Source of the DNA: Saccharomycopsis phalli
Taxonomy: Eukaryota; Ascomycota; Saccharomycetes; Ascoideales; Saccharomycopsidaceae
Assembly (NCBI GenBank): GCA_020342235.1
Contig: CP073213.1
Coordinates: 2,501-66,500, forward strand
Length of the DNA stretch: 64,000 nucleotides
Direction of reading: 5' to 3'
How positions within the stretch are numbered: the first letter of the stretch is position 1; every line of letters begins with the position of its first letter. Both the position numbers and the translations under genes were made by a program. Under the pieces are notes generated by a model. The model was not told where the DNA came from and searched no databases. It worked only from the letters and a program-made list of their open reading frames with translations. Positions 31,941 to 41,013 of this stretch are shown piece after piece.

Positions 31941-32438
31941 ATGAATAACGACATGTCGTTTCGCATCAAGACCAAGAAGAACTCGTTCCAGAGTGACATT
32001 GCGTATATGATGGAGTCGCTTGGGTTCGACGATGCTCTTCCCGAGACTCTTCAGACGTTGGAGGATATTTCAGTGAACTTTCTCATTGACATCTTCAACG
32101 AGACGTTGCGACTGGCGGAGGTCCATGGCCGGAACCGAATCAAGTTGGAGGACTTGAAGTTTGCGGTCAGGAAAGATCCACGGAAGTTGAATCGGATTGA
32201 CGAGATCTTTACGAATTTGAAGATTATTGCCACCAACCGAAAAGGTTTTGACAGCAAGAGTTATGTGAAGAAGTTAGGCATTGACGGCATCCCAGCGAGT
32301 TCTACCACCACAGGGAAGGTTGGGAAGGTTGGGAAGAAGCGGGGGAAGTACAAGAAGCGGAAGAAGAAGAACCAGGATGCACCAGAAACCACCTCAGGCG
32401 ACCGTGTTTTACAGGACGACGAAGAAATAAAAATGTGA
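31941..32438 (+). CDS. TAF13: TFIID subunit TAF13
   Basis: This 165-residue protein has a histone-fold domain (about residues 15-95) with the TAF13 hallmark LKFAVRKDPRKL (72-83). It pairs with TAF11 inside TFIID, the factor that loads TBP on promoters. The C-terminus is a basic Lys/Gly-rich tail (GKRGKYKKRKKK), as in yeast TAF13 (167 residues). It faces a small spliced gene on the other strand, with the two stop codons only about 10 bp apart. In S. cerevisiae TAF13 and ARG81 are neighbours; here they are 27 kb apart. Confidence 0.92.
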   Translation: MNNDMSFRIKTKKNSFQSDIAYMMESLGFDDALPETLQTLEDISVNFLIDIFNETLRLAEVHGRNRIKLEDLKFAVRKDPRKLNRIDEIFTNLKIIATNRKGFDSKSYVKKLGIDGIPASSTTTGKVGKVGKKRGKYKKRKKKNQDAPETTSGDRVLQDDEEIKM

Positions 32439-32448
32439 TTGGTATGTA

Positions 32449-32839
32449 TTAGTACGCCACGGCGCGTCGTTTCGACGTGAAGTGGGTCAATATGCCTGTT
32501 TGTTAGTAAGGAAGTAGTCGGCATGGGACACTTACGGTGCTGCAATTCGCGAGAGGTCACCATCTCGCTTATCATAAAGTTTATAAGGAGTTTCACAAAG
32601 TTGAGCGGTGCAGTCAAGATCTTCTTGACGAAACTCACAATCGAGTTCTTTGACTTGTGGTATATGTCTACCAACACCTCCTGTATGTGTCGTGGTTTTA
32701 ACAGCTTGGCTCCATTCATGGTTTTGGTCTTCAATGCGGTCAAAAACTGGCCATTTTTAAGCCAGTTGACATAGATGTTTCTGAGATAGTCCTTGATGCT
32801 ATTCCGCACCCCTGGCGACACTTTGCTGACATCACTCAT
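32449..32839 (-). CDS. Small spliced protein of unknown function (116 aa)
   Basis: I propose a two-exon gene: exon 1 32839-32536, intron 32535-32496, exon 2 32495-32449. The 40-nt intron starts GTAAGT and ends TACTAAC-AAACAG, and removing it gives a frame of 117 codons ending in TAA. Unspliced, the frame runs on antisense into TAF13, which is implausible. The product is basic and probably helical. It begins MSDVSKVSPGVRNSIKDYL and ends HFTSKRRAVAY. A hydrophobic or amphipathic stretch (about residues 66-92, with IVSFVKKILTAPLNFVKLL) could be membrane-associated. I do not recognise the family. The start is the ATG at 32839. Confidence 0.7.
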
Positions 32840-33242
32840 GCTATTATATATTCTCTCAAACAATTAATGTGGACTGCGCCTGTATTTATGCTGTATGCAA
32901 TTGTAGTAGGCCCGAGGTAAATTTAAGGTTGGGACTTTTCGTGGGGTGAAAATCAAGGGTCGGGACAAGGGGTGAAAATCGCTTGGTGATATACCTCGGG
33001 CAATCTTAACCCGGCCTCGAAAAGAAAAATGCGGTTTTTAAGAGCATCCTTGGCACTGTGAAAATATTTATTCTCCAAGTACTGACTACCACTGACTATT
33101 GTGGAATCTGACTCGTGCAACTTTTGCCGTTTACAGCATGGACGATCGTGTTTTAGTGTCAATGTGTAACAAATTTTTTTTGGCTGGCTGGCAAATTTTT
33201 CGCCAATATGCATAAGGTATATAAAAAAGGTAAGAGGCAATT
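32840..33242. other. Intergenic region between small spliced gene and tRNA
   Basis: 403 bp with no gene. It holds the promoter of the small gene and the 3' flank of the tRNA, including its T-run terminator (read on the minus strand, about 33229-33234). Confidence 0.45.
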
Positions 33243-33358
33243 TGCTCCAGGAGGGATTCGAACCCACGACCGTCGCGTTCCTCACACGACCGTGACTTTT
33301 TGTATAAAGCCGTTAGACATTATAAGCACGAAGCGCTAAACCTCTGCGCCACAGGAGC
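33243..33358 (-). tRNA. tRNA-Ile(UAU), second copy, with 42-nt intron
   Basis: Exon 1 is 33358-33321, the intron 33320-33279 and exon 2 33278-33243. The mature sequence differs from the copy at 21082 at a few positions (acceptor GCTCCTG with CTGGAGC, T-loop TTCGAAT). The anticodon loop CTTATAA, the stems and the mismatches at 6-67 and 50-64 are the same. The intron is nearly identical to the other copy's and again contains TTATA complementary to the anticodon loop. The upstream GTCGAGGATTT is shared too. Confidence 0.93.
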
Positions 33359-34020
33359 AAATCCTCGACGAAAAAATTCAAATTGGTGTTATAAATGCAC
33401 AAGAAGCTCGTCGACGGCCGCCAAACGAGCACAGGGATTGGTAATATGAGTGGCCTGTGATGAAAAATAATGTCCAAACATTATGTCTATGTAGTTCAAT
33501 TTAGATGGGAGTGATGCTGTAGTTCAGTGTAGACGGAAGTGATGCTGGTTGGAGAGGCATGTGGCGTCAGTCAGGGACGAGTATACACTGGGAAACATAT
33601 TTTCCAGGTGAATAAGAGAATACGGCAGTATCCGAGTGACGGGAATTCTTGTGTACTGCAATATCGGGCGATTTGGGAATGTACAGGAGGAGCGGAATGT
33701 CCTGGAGAGGTGTGGCCCGAGCTAGGCAACCAGAGGCAGATGATCTGCCGTTACGGGATTTAGAGTACTCATTGGAGATCAGGGGGACAAACGTATATAT
33801 ACGTGAGGTATGGGAGCACGACTTTGCTTATAGATCTTCCGCTTGCGTATACGCACTGTCCCTGGCGATGGGTCAGGCACGTTTAGCAGTAAACCAGGAG
33901 AATGGATTAGTTGAATTGTACGTAGGTACGGTCGGTAGGCTGGTAATGGTCGATTGGAAGTGGTTGGCGGTGTGAACGGATTAGGATTGAGTGGGATTGG
34001 TGGGATCCATGAAGAAGCGA

Positions 34021-34080
34021 GGAAATGGAGTGGAATACGGTGTACAGTGAGGAAATGGAGTGGAATACGATGTACAGTGA
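34021..34080. repeat. 30-bp direct duplication
   Basis: Two adjacent 30-bp copies starting GGAAATGGAGTGGAATAC, with a single difference (CGG versus CGA); a third begins as GGAAACGCGG. Confidence 0.85.
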
Positions 34081-34326
34081 GGAAACGCGGCTGGAAAGTA
34101 GTGTGGATTGGGATGTTTGGCACTGGGATTGAGCCGTGGGGCCAGGATTCTCATTGCACGTTGGATGGAATCAGAGCATGTGGAGAGAGATGGCTAGGTG
34201 GTCGAGGTCAAGGTTAGATGTATGCGGAGCTGGACAAATTTCCAAAAGAGGTTGTTGGATATGCTATGGAAGGCGGACTAATGGTTTTACTTTGGTATGA
34301 AGGGTGATACTGGGAAGTAGGAGAGA

Positions 34327-34412
34327 TTGGGATGGTGTGGTGTGGATTGGGGTGAGTGGTGTGAATTAGGATGAGTAGTGTGGGATGAGTGGTGTGTATT
34401 GGGATGAGTGGA
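34327..34412. repeat. TG-rich 19-20 bp tandem repeat
   Basis: Imperfect units around GGGATGAGTGGTGTGTATT repeat four times. Confidence 0.7.
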
Positions 34413-34701
34413 CTGAACTGACTAGGAAAATCGGCTCAAAAATACAAAGATAATCAGCAAGCCCACCATATGAAGATTCAACCAGGGATCTATGGAACAG
34501 GGATGTTCCATGGCCCACAAAACACGAGAATATAAACCAGCAGCCCTCCGGCAGCACGGTGGCCCATATCGCTGGGTCTAATTACAATAAACATGATGCG
34601 TTTTTGTCGGTCGGCAAAGCGGTATGGTTCTACCGTCCGTGCAGTTGCAGGGTAAACGTGCGGTGACTATAAATAAGTCATTCAACAGATGCCCGAATAA
34701 C

Positions 34702-35522
34702 ATGTCCTCGGAAGATTTTTTGCAGCGGGTCCAGGCGGCCGACCATATAGTGTTTTCGGACTTTGACGGCACTATTACACTCCAAGTAAGTGAGCTTAGG
34801 GATATATAAGCGAGAACTAGGAATATGTAAGCGGTACTAACACACAGGATAGTAATGACTACCTCACCGACCATTTGGGCATGGGATACCCCAAGCGGAA
34901 GAAGATCAACGACGAGATCTTGCACCAGGAAACCAGTTTCCGCGACGGGTTTCAGAAAATGTTGGACTCGGTGCACACCCCATGGCCCGAGTGCATTCTG
35001 ACTCTTGAGGAGAATGTCAAGTTGGACTTGGGGTTCCGCGACTTTTACCGGTGGGCCATCAACAACAACGTGTTGGTTGTGGTTGTGAGTTCGGGCATGA
35101 AGCCGATCATCCACAGCTTGTTGGTGAAGTTGTTGGGTCCGGAGTTTGCGGCGCACCCACTCGAGATCATCTCCAACGGAGTCAAGGTCGAGGAAAACGG
35201 GTCCTGGGACATTGTGTACCGCGACGACACCCCCTTTGGCCACGACAAGTCGATTGAGATCACCAAGATCATCAACTACAAGAATTCCTTGGGCAAAAAG
35301 GCCCACTACTTCTACTGTGGAGACGGGGTCAGCGACTTGAGTGCGGCCCGGGAGACGGAGCTCTTGTTTGCGAAAAAGGGCAAGGACTTGATCAACTTCT
35401 GTGAGGCAGAGAAGATCCCGTACCATACCTTTGCGGACTTTGGCGACATCCACCAGGCGGTGCAGCAGGTGATTTCGGGGAACCGGACCATTGAGTCATA
35501 CAATGAGTTGAAGAATAAATAG
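34702..35522 (+). CDS. PYP1: HAD-family sugar-phosphate phosphatase Pyp1 (YNL010W type), one intron
   Basis: Exon 1 is 34702-34785, the intron 34786-34847 (62 nt, GTAAGT, TACTAAC at 34835, ACACAG) and exon 2 34848-35522, giving 252 residues. The catalytic HAD motif FSDFDGTITL spans the end of exon 1 and continues as DSNDYLTDHLG in exon 2. VVSSGMKPII, SPFGHDKS-like TPFGHDKS and YFYCGDGVSDLSAA follow. Similarity to S. cerevisiae YNL010W (241 residues) is end to end. Pyp1 is known to dephosphorylate pentose and related phosphates. An in-frame ATG at 34624 would add 26 residues with no acidic side chain. I prefer 34702 from family length. Confidence 0.92.
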
Positions 35523-36127
35523 TAGTGCGTGTTGCGGGGCCAGACACTAGACTGCCGGAGGGTAGCTTTGAGGCTGGGATTTAGATTAATATTAGATAAG
35601 ACATGTCGCGACCTGTCGCCTCCATAAGACCTATATTCACATCCACCTGTGTAGTTGTCATCTCCTGGTGTCACTTTTTGCGAGTGAAATTGCGCAACCT
35701 GGTGCATAGGTATTCACTGTATACTTTTTCGTGCTTGTATGGTGTATTTGTATTATTGTATTTGTATTAATTTATTATTGTACTATTGGTGGTATTAATG
35801 TACTCTTGTATTATCGGTGGTATTAATGTACTCTTGTATTATTGGTGGTATTAATGTACTCTTGTATTATTGGTGGTATTAATGTACTCTTGTATTATTG
35901 ATGGTATTAATGTACTCTTGTATTATTGGTGGTATTAATGTACGATTGCATTATTAGTGGTACTATTCATGGTTCTATTATTGGTGGTATAGTACTGCTG
36001 GTATCTAGGTATATTGTCAAATTGGCACATTGACATTGATTGACAAATTCACACATTAATTTCACCTGCCAATTGGTCTCATCCCTTTCACCTGCCAATT
36101 GGTATCATCCCTTTAACCACCCTTGCC
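35523..36127. other. PYP1-mannosyltransferase intergenic region
   Basis: Gene-free. It holds the 28-bp minisatellite described separately and, just before the next start, a 26-bp duplication containing CACCTGCCAATTGGT (36063-36113). Confidence 0.5.
35785..35965. repeat. 28-bp minisatellite, about seven units
   Basis: Units begin ATTGGTGGTATTAATGTACT at 35785, 35813, 35841, 35869, 35897, 35925 and 35953. The first six are nearly identical; the last decays. Confidence 0.9.
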
Positions 36128-37285
36128 ATGCTCTTGTTTATACTTTCCCTCATATCATACTGTACAGCAATCACCTTCCCAACATCAGTCTTCTCCAAAC
36201 ACATCAACCAATACCAGCGGTCCAATGCCACACTCTTCACTTTATGCCGCAACCTGGACTGGTTGGATATCCTACAGACGGTGCAAAACGTCCAAGACCG
36301 CTTCAACCACAAGTACAACTACGACTGGGTGTTTCTCAACGACGTACCCTTCTCCAAAGAGTTTGTCGACGCAGTGTCCAACTTGGTATCCGGAGACTGC
36401 CACTTTGACACCATTCCCCACGAGTATTGGTCGTATCCTGACTCGGTCGACTTGCAATTTGCAAAGCACCAAAGAGATGTACTTGAGGCACAGGGTGTCA
36501 AGTACGGCAACTCCGAGTCGTATCGGCACATGTGCAGGTTCCAGTCGGGGTTCTTTTACAACACCAGCTTCCTCACAAACTACAAGTACTACTGGCGAAT
36601 CGAGCCGGGAGTCAAGTTGAGCTGCGATGTCGCCGACGTGTTCCGCTTCATGCTGGAAAACGCAAAAGTGTACGGGTTTGTCATCTCCATGTTCGAGTAC
36701 CGCAACACCATCACCCATCTCTGGGACATTGTCAAGGACTTTTTGTTGGACAATTTGCACACCGTAAGCCCTGACTCGATGCTCGAGTTTCTCATTGGTC
36801 GCCCGGACCAGTCCTTGTCCATTGACAAGGACAACTTGCACGAGGTCATTGCCGACTCACAATACAACTTGTGCCACTACTGGAACAACTTCGAGGTCGC
36901 AGACATGGACTTTTACCGCCTGGAGACGTACCAGTCGTTTTTCAACTTTGTCGACGACACAAACGGCTTCTTTTACGCCAGATTCGGCGACGCAGTTATC
37001 CACTCAATTGCCGCGTCCCTCTTTCTCAAAAAGGACCAGATCCACTTCTTTAATGACATTGGCTACTACCATGCTCCGTACCAGTCGTGTCCTTTGAATG
37101 ACACGGTTTTCTTTCAAAAAAAGTGCACTTGCAACCAGATCTTGGACTTTACTTTCGACGACTATAGCTGCACTGGCTTCTGGCTTCAATTGCAAGGCAG
37201 CAACGAGTATCAAAATCTCTTGGACAAGGTGGACAAGTTTGGCGACGATTTCCAGCTTCGAAAGTACCAAGTGACTTTACAATGA
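36128..37285 (+). CDS. GT15 alpha-1,2-mannosyltransferase (KRE2/KTR/MNT family)
   Basis: This 385-residue type II Golgi enzyme transfers mannose from GDP-mannose to protein glycans. It has a short N-terminal signal anchor (MLLFILSLISYCTA) and almost no stem. Family blocks are YRHMCRFQSGFFY (132-144), YWRIEPGVKLSCD (155-167), NNFEVADMDFYR with the catalytic Glu (about 256) and GFFYARFGDAVIHSIA (280-295). In the last block the usual YERWGDAPVHS carries Ala in place of Glu and Phe in place of Trp. A Cys-rich C-terminus (CTCNQILDFTFDDYSCTGFW) is typical. Which family member (KTR or MNT1-5 type) cannot be decided. Confidence 0.88.
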   Translation: MLLFILSLISYCTAITFPTSVFSKHINQYQRSNATLFTLCRNLDWLDILQTVQNVQDRFNHKYNYDWVFLNDVPFSKEFVDAVSNLVSGDCHFDTIPHEYWSYPDSVDLQFAKHQRDVLEAQGVKYGNSESYRHMCRFQSGFFYNTSFLTNYKYYWRIEPGVKLSCDVADVFRFMLENAKVYGFVISMFEYRNTITHLWDIVKDFLLDNLHTVSPDSMLEFLIGRPDQSLSIDKDNLHEVIADSQYNLCHYWNNFEVADMDFYRLETYQSFFNFVDDTNGFFYARFGDAVIHSIAASLFLKKDQIHFFNDIGYYHAPYQSCPLNDTVFFQKKCTCNQILDFTFDDYSCTGFWLQLQGSNEYQNLLDKVDKFGDDFQLRKYQVTLQ

Positions 37286-38535
37286 GTAGTTGAGTGTTGT
37301 ATATTATACTATTGCGATGCATACTAATGTACGTGCTAGCCAAGACGAGAATTGCAAGACGGGAATTGCAAGACGAGAATCAGCAATGATATAAATGAGA
37401 TGAATGAGATGAATATATGCGAACACAACAATCTGTCAAAGACCCGACAAGGCAAAAATTCATCAATTTTCTTTGTAATTATCCAAGACTCAAGAGTCTC
37501 TACAGTCCGTTAGATGGCATATCAATCATTTCTTTATCAACAACCAACCAGAATTAACTGGCCATGTTCTGCTATATATTGTGAAATCCCGTTTTCATAA
37601 GCCGTTTGGGATTATTATAGCACTACATTTACTCATTGGAAAAATTTTGAAACAAAAAGTCAAATTCTTGCTTGAACAAAAGAAACCCATCCAAAAGCTG
37701 GCGAGTCAACAAGTTGTTGGGTCGCCCACCAATTTCCTCGAATATATTAATAGTTCAAAGAAATATTTCTCCAATAATCAGGGCAGCAGACCCATGTATC
37801 TCCATAATTAGTCCGGGTACATTTATTGGTTTGCATACAACTGAAGCATTCTACTGCGATTCACTAGTTCTGTGTATCCATTGTATTAGGCAGCTGTGGC
37901 TGACTCGCTCTACCACGGTTTTTTCTATTAATAAATGATTTGCCAACCGCTATTAGAGTACACAGTAGTTTGCCTGCGTGTCGACATTAATCCGGCAGAT
38001 CAGCTAAAGTCTGTGGTCTAAATTATGCACAAATTAGAAGCACAAGGTGGTAGTATCTGCCAGATTTCGGCTCATGCTAGATCAAGTGGTACTGTTTGTA
38101 GAATGGATGTTTTGATATGGATGTTTTAATATGGATGGTGTATGGTTAACAAAACATCATGACATGTACACATTCTACCGGCATTTCATAGTTTTCGCGT
38201 GGTAATTTTATATAATATTAATTCAACCATTGACTTGGAATTTATCAGTCACAAAGGATTCATCAGTAGTTTAAAGTTTACCAGTTTATGCAAACAGTGG
38301 AGCTAAACACTGCATGCTGGGCCATACATAAGATGAATGAGCAGTACTCTGAACAAGTCGAATAAAAAAGTAATCGTATGATGGAGCAATGACGAAATAC
38401 CCACACGCCAGCCACTGATTATACCACTTCCCCTGATACAGCTGGCAAGTCCAATTGATTAGTTTGCATTCGTCACAATTTCTCGCCAACCTACTTTGTA
38501 TCGGCCACTATAATCTGTATCCCGACACACAGCCT
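37286..38535. other. 1.25-kb intergenic region, no gene seen
   Basis: Between the mannosyltransferase gene and SPB1 (convergent). A GCAAGACGAGAATT-like 14-bp unit repeats about three times at 37340-37382. Otherwise A/T-rich with no feature. Confidence 0.45.
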
Positions 38536-41013
38536 CTATTTCTTCTTGTTCTTCTTGGCAATTCTTCTCAATGCCCGCTGCTCATTCTTCATGACACCAT
38601 CCACCATCTTATACTTACCCTTGACTCCCTTTGGACGGCCACTCAACCCTCTGTTTCCACCTCTGGCAACAACCACAGTTACCTTCTTTCTGGCCTTTGG
38701 CTTCTTGCTCAAGCGCTTCATCAACTTGGCAATCTCCTCGGACTTGTCCTTTTCAGATAACGCGTCGTTGTCGTTGATGGTATCCGACTTCTTCTTCATC
38801 TTCTCTAGCCGTCTAAGAGCACGCATCTTCTTCCGTCCCTGAGCCTCAAGCACCTTCTTGATTGGTCGAGCATTGAGCTGCTTTGTCTTCTCCTTGATTG
38901 CATACGCTGCCTCTTTGGTGATTGGCTTGGCGATTTTAGAGTGGCTCTGCTCGTCCTCCAAGAACCACTCAGGCAATCCCTCCTTGTCGCGGAACGAATA
39001 CTTGTTAAACCCGTCGTCCATGACATCATGTTTCGACCGATGTCCGAGTGCCAACTGATGTGCAAGGGTCATGGCTTCAACTGTAGCAATGTTGACGTTG
39101 CTTTCATGCTTGTCCTTGGTGAGATCTTCATCGGAGTCGTATTCGCTGTCCTCGTCGCGTTTCACAAGTTCGATTTCGTCATCTGACTCGTCCGACGAGT
39201 CGGACCACGCATCTTCTCTTGTGCGTTTTTTATCATTCACGCTGGAACTTCCATTTGTCTTGGTCTTGGTTTTTTCCTTGGCCTTTTCCTTGGTCTTTTC
39301 CTTGGCCTTTTCCTTTTCCTTTTCCTTTCCATCTTTCTCAACATCCTTAAACAACTCATCACCAAACAACAACTTTGCCCGTGATGACAACTTCTCAGAC
39401 TCCCTCTTGCGAATCAATTCCATAATCTCCGCATCCTCGTCGCTCTCGTCCTCACTGTCACTCTCCTTCTCAAAATCACTCTCGTCACTCTCCCGCTGCT
39501 TATCTGCTGCATCCTCAATCCCCGCCCACTCTTCGTCGTCTCCTTCCCGATTATACTTGGCCTTCAAGTTGCTATCTCTCTCGATCCTTCTTTCCTTATA
39601 CCCCTGGTACATCGTGTCCAATTGCCCTTCGAGATTGTCCAAATCGTCCAAATCACTGTCCTCGTTCTTTACATCCTCCTCTCCATTGTAAAACTCAGTG
39701 TCCCGCATCAACTCCTCTTTGCTAAACACATACCGCTTTTTGCCCCGTGCCAACTCACCCAACTGGCCACTTTTCTCCGCCATCTTCAAGTTGAATAACG
39801 TCTCACTGCCATTATTACTGGCCTCAATACCAATCTGCTTGTCGGTAATCATATCCATCTGCATCCGGTTAATCTCCTTCTGCTTCACCTCGTTGGCCTT
39901 CTTCTTGATCTTCTTGGCCTTCTGCTGCTGCTTCTGCGTCAACAGATCCAACTCACGATCGATCTTCTGATCCTCAGTCAACTCTTCCACCTCCACCATC
40001 GGTTTGTCCTCCTCCACCCCGACTCCTAACAAGTCACGTGCCTTCTTCCGCCAGCGGGTCAACTGCTTAAACTCCTTCTTTCCCAAAACTTTCAAGTCCC
40101 GGATGCACTCCATGAACTCGACATTGGTCTCCTTCATCTTGCTCAAGATCTTAATCTCCGGATCGCTCTTGTCAAACGTAAACTGCGACGTACTGCCCAA
40201 CATGTCAATTGGCTCTTCGGTTTTTACAAAGTCAAGAATGCTTTCCTGGTGAAACTGGGTGTAGTCGCCTTCCTCGTACCCATCTCTCTTTCTGATCTTC
40301 TTCTCGGGATTGAAAACCTTTGCTTCCATGTTTTGCTTCCCCTCAGGAAGCTCCTGGAACACCTCCTTGGCATCCAACAACTTGGGGTCGATTTTCTTCG
40401 GGTTCTTGTACCCTTTACAGAACACAAAGATCTCGGCAGACACATTTCTCGACGACGGCGGCTTTGTGGCCTCCACCTTGTCAAACAACTGACTAAACGT
40501 CCACATCAACTTGTTGTAGTCCTTGGACCGAAAAATCTTGGTGACAAACACTCCTCCAGCTGTCAAATGCTCTGTTGCCAATTTCAACGCGCTGAGCGTC
40601 AAGATCGACTGGTAGTACGCGTCCTGGTACCAGTTCAATCCCACATTTGGCGCACCATCATGAAGAACCACGTCCGCTTTCACCGTCTTTAAAAAACCAG
40701 CCAATTGCGACTTACAATCCTGCGAAGTGATGTCTGACTGGAAGAACGTTACGTTCTTCATCGGCTTGATCGGCACAATGTCGACTCCAACCACTAACGA
40801 CGACGGAGGACACACTTGCGACGCAACTTGACACCACGACCCGGGAGCAGCACACAAGTCAATAACCACCTTGGATTTGGCCAAAAAGTTGTTGTACTTG
40901 GAATTTATCTGGAGAATCTTGAAAGCAGACCGCGCTCGGTACCCCTTTTCCTTTGCAAGGTAGTAGTACCGGTCCAAACGTCCTTTGGCATGCTTCTTTT
41001 GTCCTTGGCCCAT
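38536..41013 (-). CDS. SPB1: Nucleolar rRNA 2'-O-methyltransferase Spb1
   Basis: This 825-residue methyltransferase modifies the 25S A-loop (Gm2922) and is needed for 60S maturation. The N-terminal FtsJ domain starts MGQGQKKHAKGRLDRYYYLA and shows the SAM motif DLCAAPGSW (52-60), VLHDGAPN, VTKIFRSKDYN and AEIFVFCKG, covering the K-D-K-E tetrad. A Spb1 linker (QNMEAKVFNPEKK, EEGDYTQFHQESILDFV, LKVLGKKEFKQLTRWRKKAR) and a long acidic/basic coiled tail follow, ending in a Spb1 C-terminal domain (RPIKKVLEAQGRKKMRALRRLEKMK). The length matches S. cerevisiae (841). The start is the ATG at 41013. Confidence 0.95.
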   Translation of the reverse strand: MGQGQKKHAKGRLDRYYYLAKEKGYRARSAFKILQINSKYNNFLAKSKVVIDLCAAPGSWCQVASQVCPPSSLVVGVDIVPIKPMKNVTFFQSDITSQDCKSQLAGFLKTVKADVVLHDGAPNVGLNWYQDAYYQSILTLSALKLATEHLTAGGVFVTKIFRSKDYNKLMWTFSQLFDKVEATKPPSSRNVSAEIFVFCKGYKNPKKIDPKLLDAKEVFQELPEGKQNMEAKVFNPEKKIRKRDGYEEGDYTQFHQESILDFVKTEEPIDMLGSTSQFTFDKSDPEIKILSKMKETNVEFMECIRDLKVLGKKEFKQLTRWRKKARDLLGVGVEEDKPMVEVEELTEDQKIDRELDLLTQKQQQKAKKIKKKANEVKQKEINRMQMDMITDKQIGIEASNNGSETLFNLKMAEKSGQLGELARGKKRYVFSKEELMRDTEFYNGEEDVKNEDSDLDDLDNLEGQLDTMYQGYKERRIERDSNLKAKYNREGDDEEWAGIEDAADKQRESDESDFEKESDSEDESDEDAEIMELIRKRESEKLSSRAKLLFGDELFKDVEKDGKEKEKEKAKEKTKEKAKEKTKTKTNGSSSVNDKKRTREDAWSDSSDESDDEIELVKRDEDSEYDSDEDLTKDKHESNVNIATVEAMTLAHQLALGHRSKHDVMDDGFNKYSFRDKEGLPEWFLEDEQSHSKIAKPITKEAAYAIKEKTKQLNARPIKKVLEAQGRKKMRALRRLEKMKKKSDTINDNDALSEKDKSEEIAKLMKRLSKKPKARKKVTVVVARGGNRGLSGRPKGVKGKYKMVDGVMKNEQRALRRIAKKNKKK

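Larger units (their letters stand above)
33359..34701. other. Gene-free, strand-asymmetric G-rich region before PYP1
   Basis: From about 33.5 to 34.4 kb the plus strand is strongly G-rich and C-poor. It contains two small arrays: a 30-bp unit repeated twice (34021-34080) and TG-rich 19-20 bp units (34327-34412). Short open frames exist but show no motif and reflect base composition. No tRNA or LTR is seen. Confidence 0.5.

Noticed and set aside
32261-32535. Unspliced continuation of the small minus-strand gene into TAF13
   Set aside because: The clean intron with TACTAAC and 3' AG gives a normal end at 32449. The read-through product would be antisense to a conserved gene.
33539-34217. Several 70-110 codon frames in the G-rich stretch
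   Set aside because: Explained by low A/T content and repeats reducing stop codons. No motif is seen.
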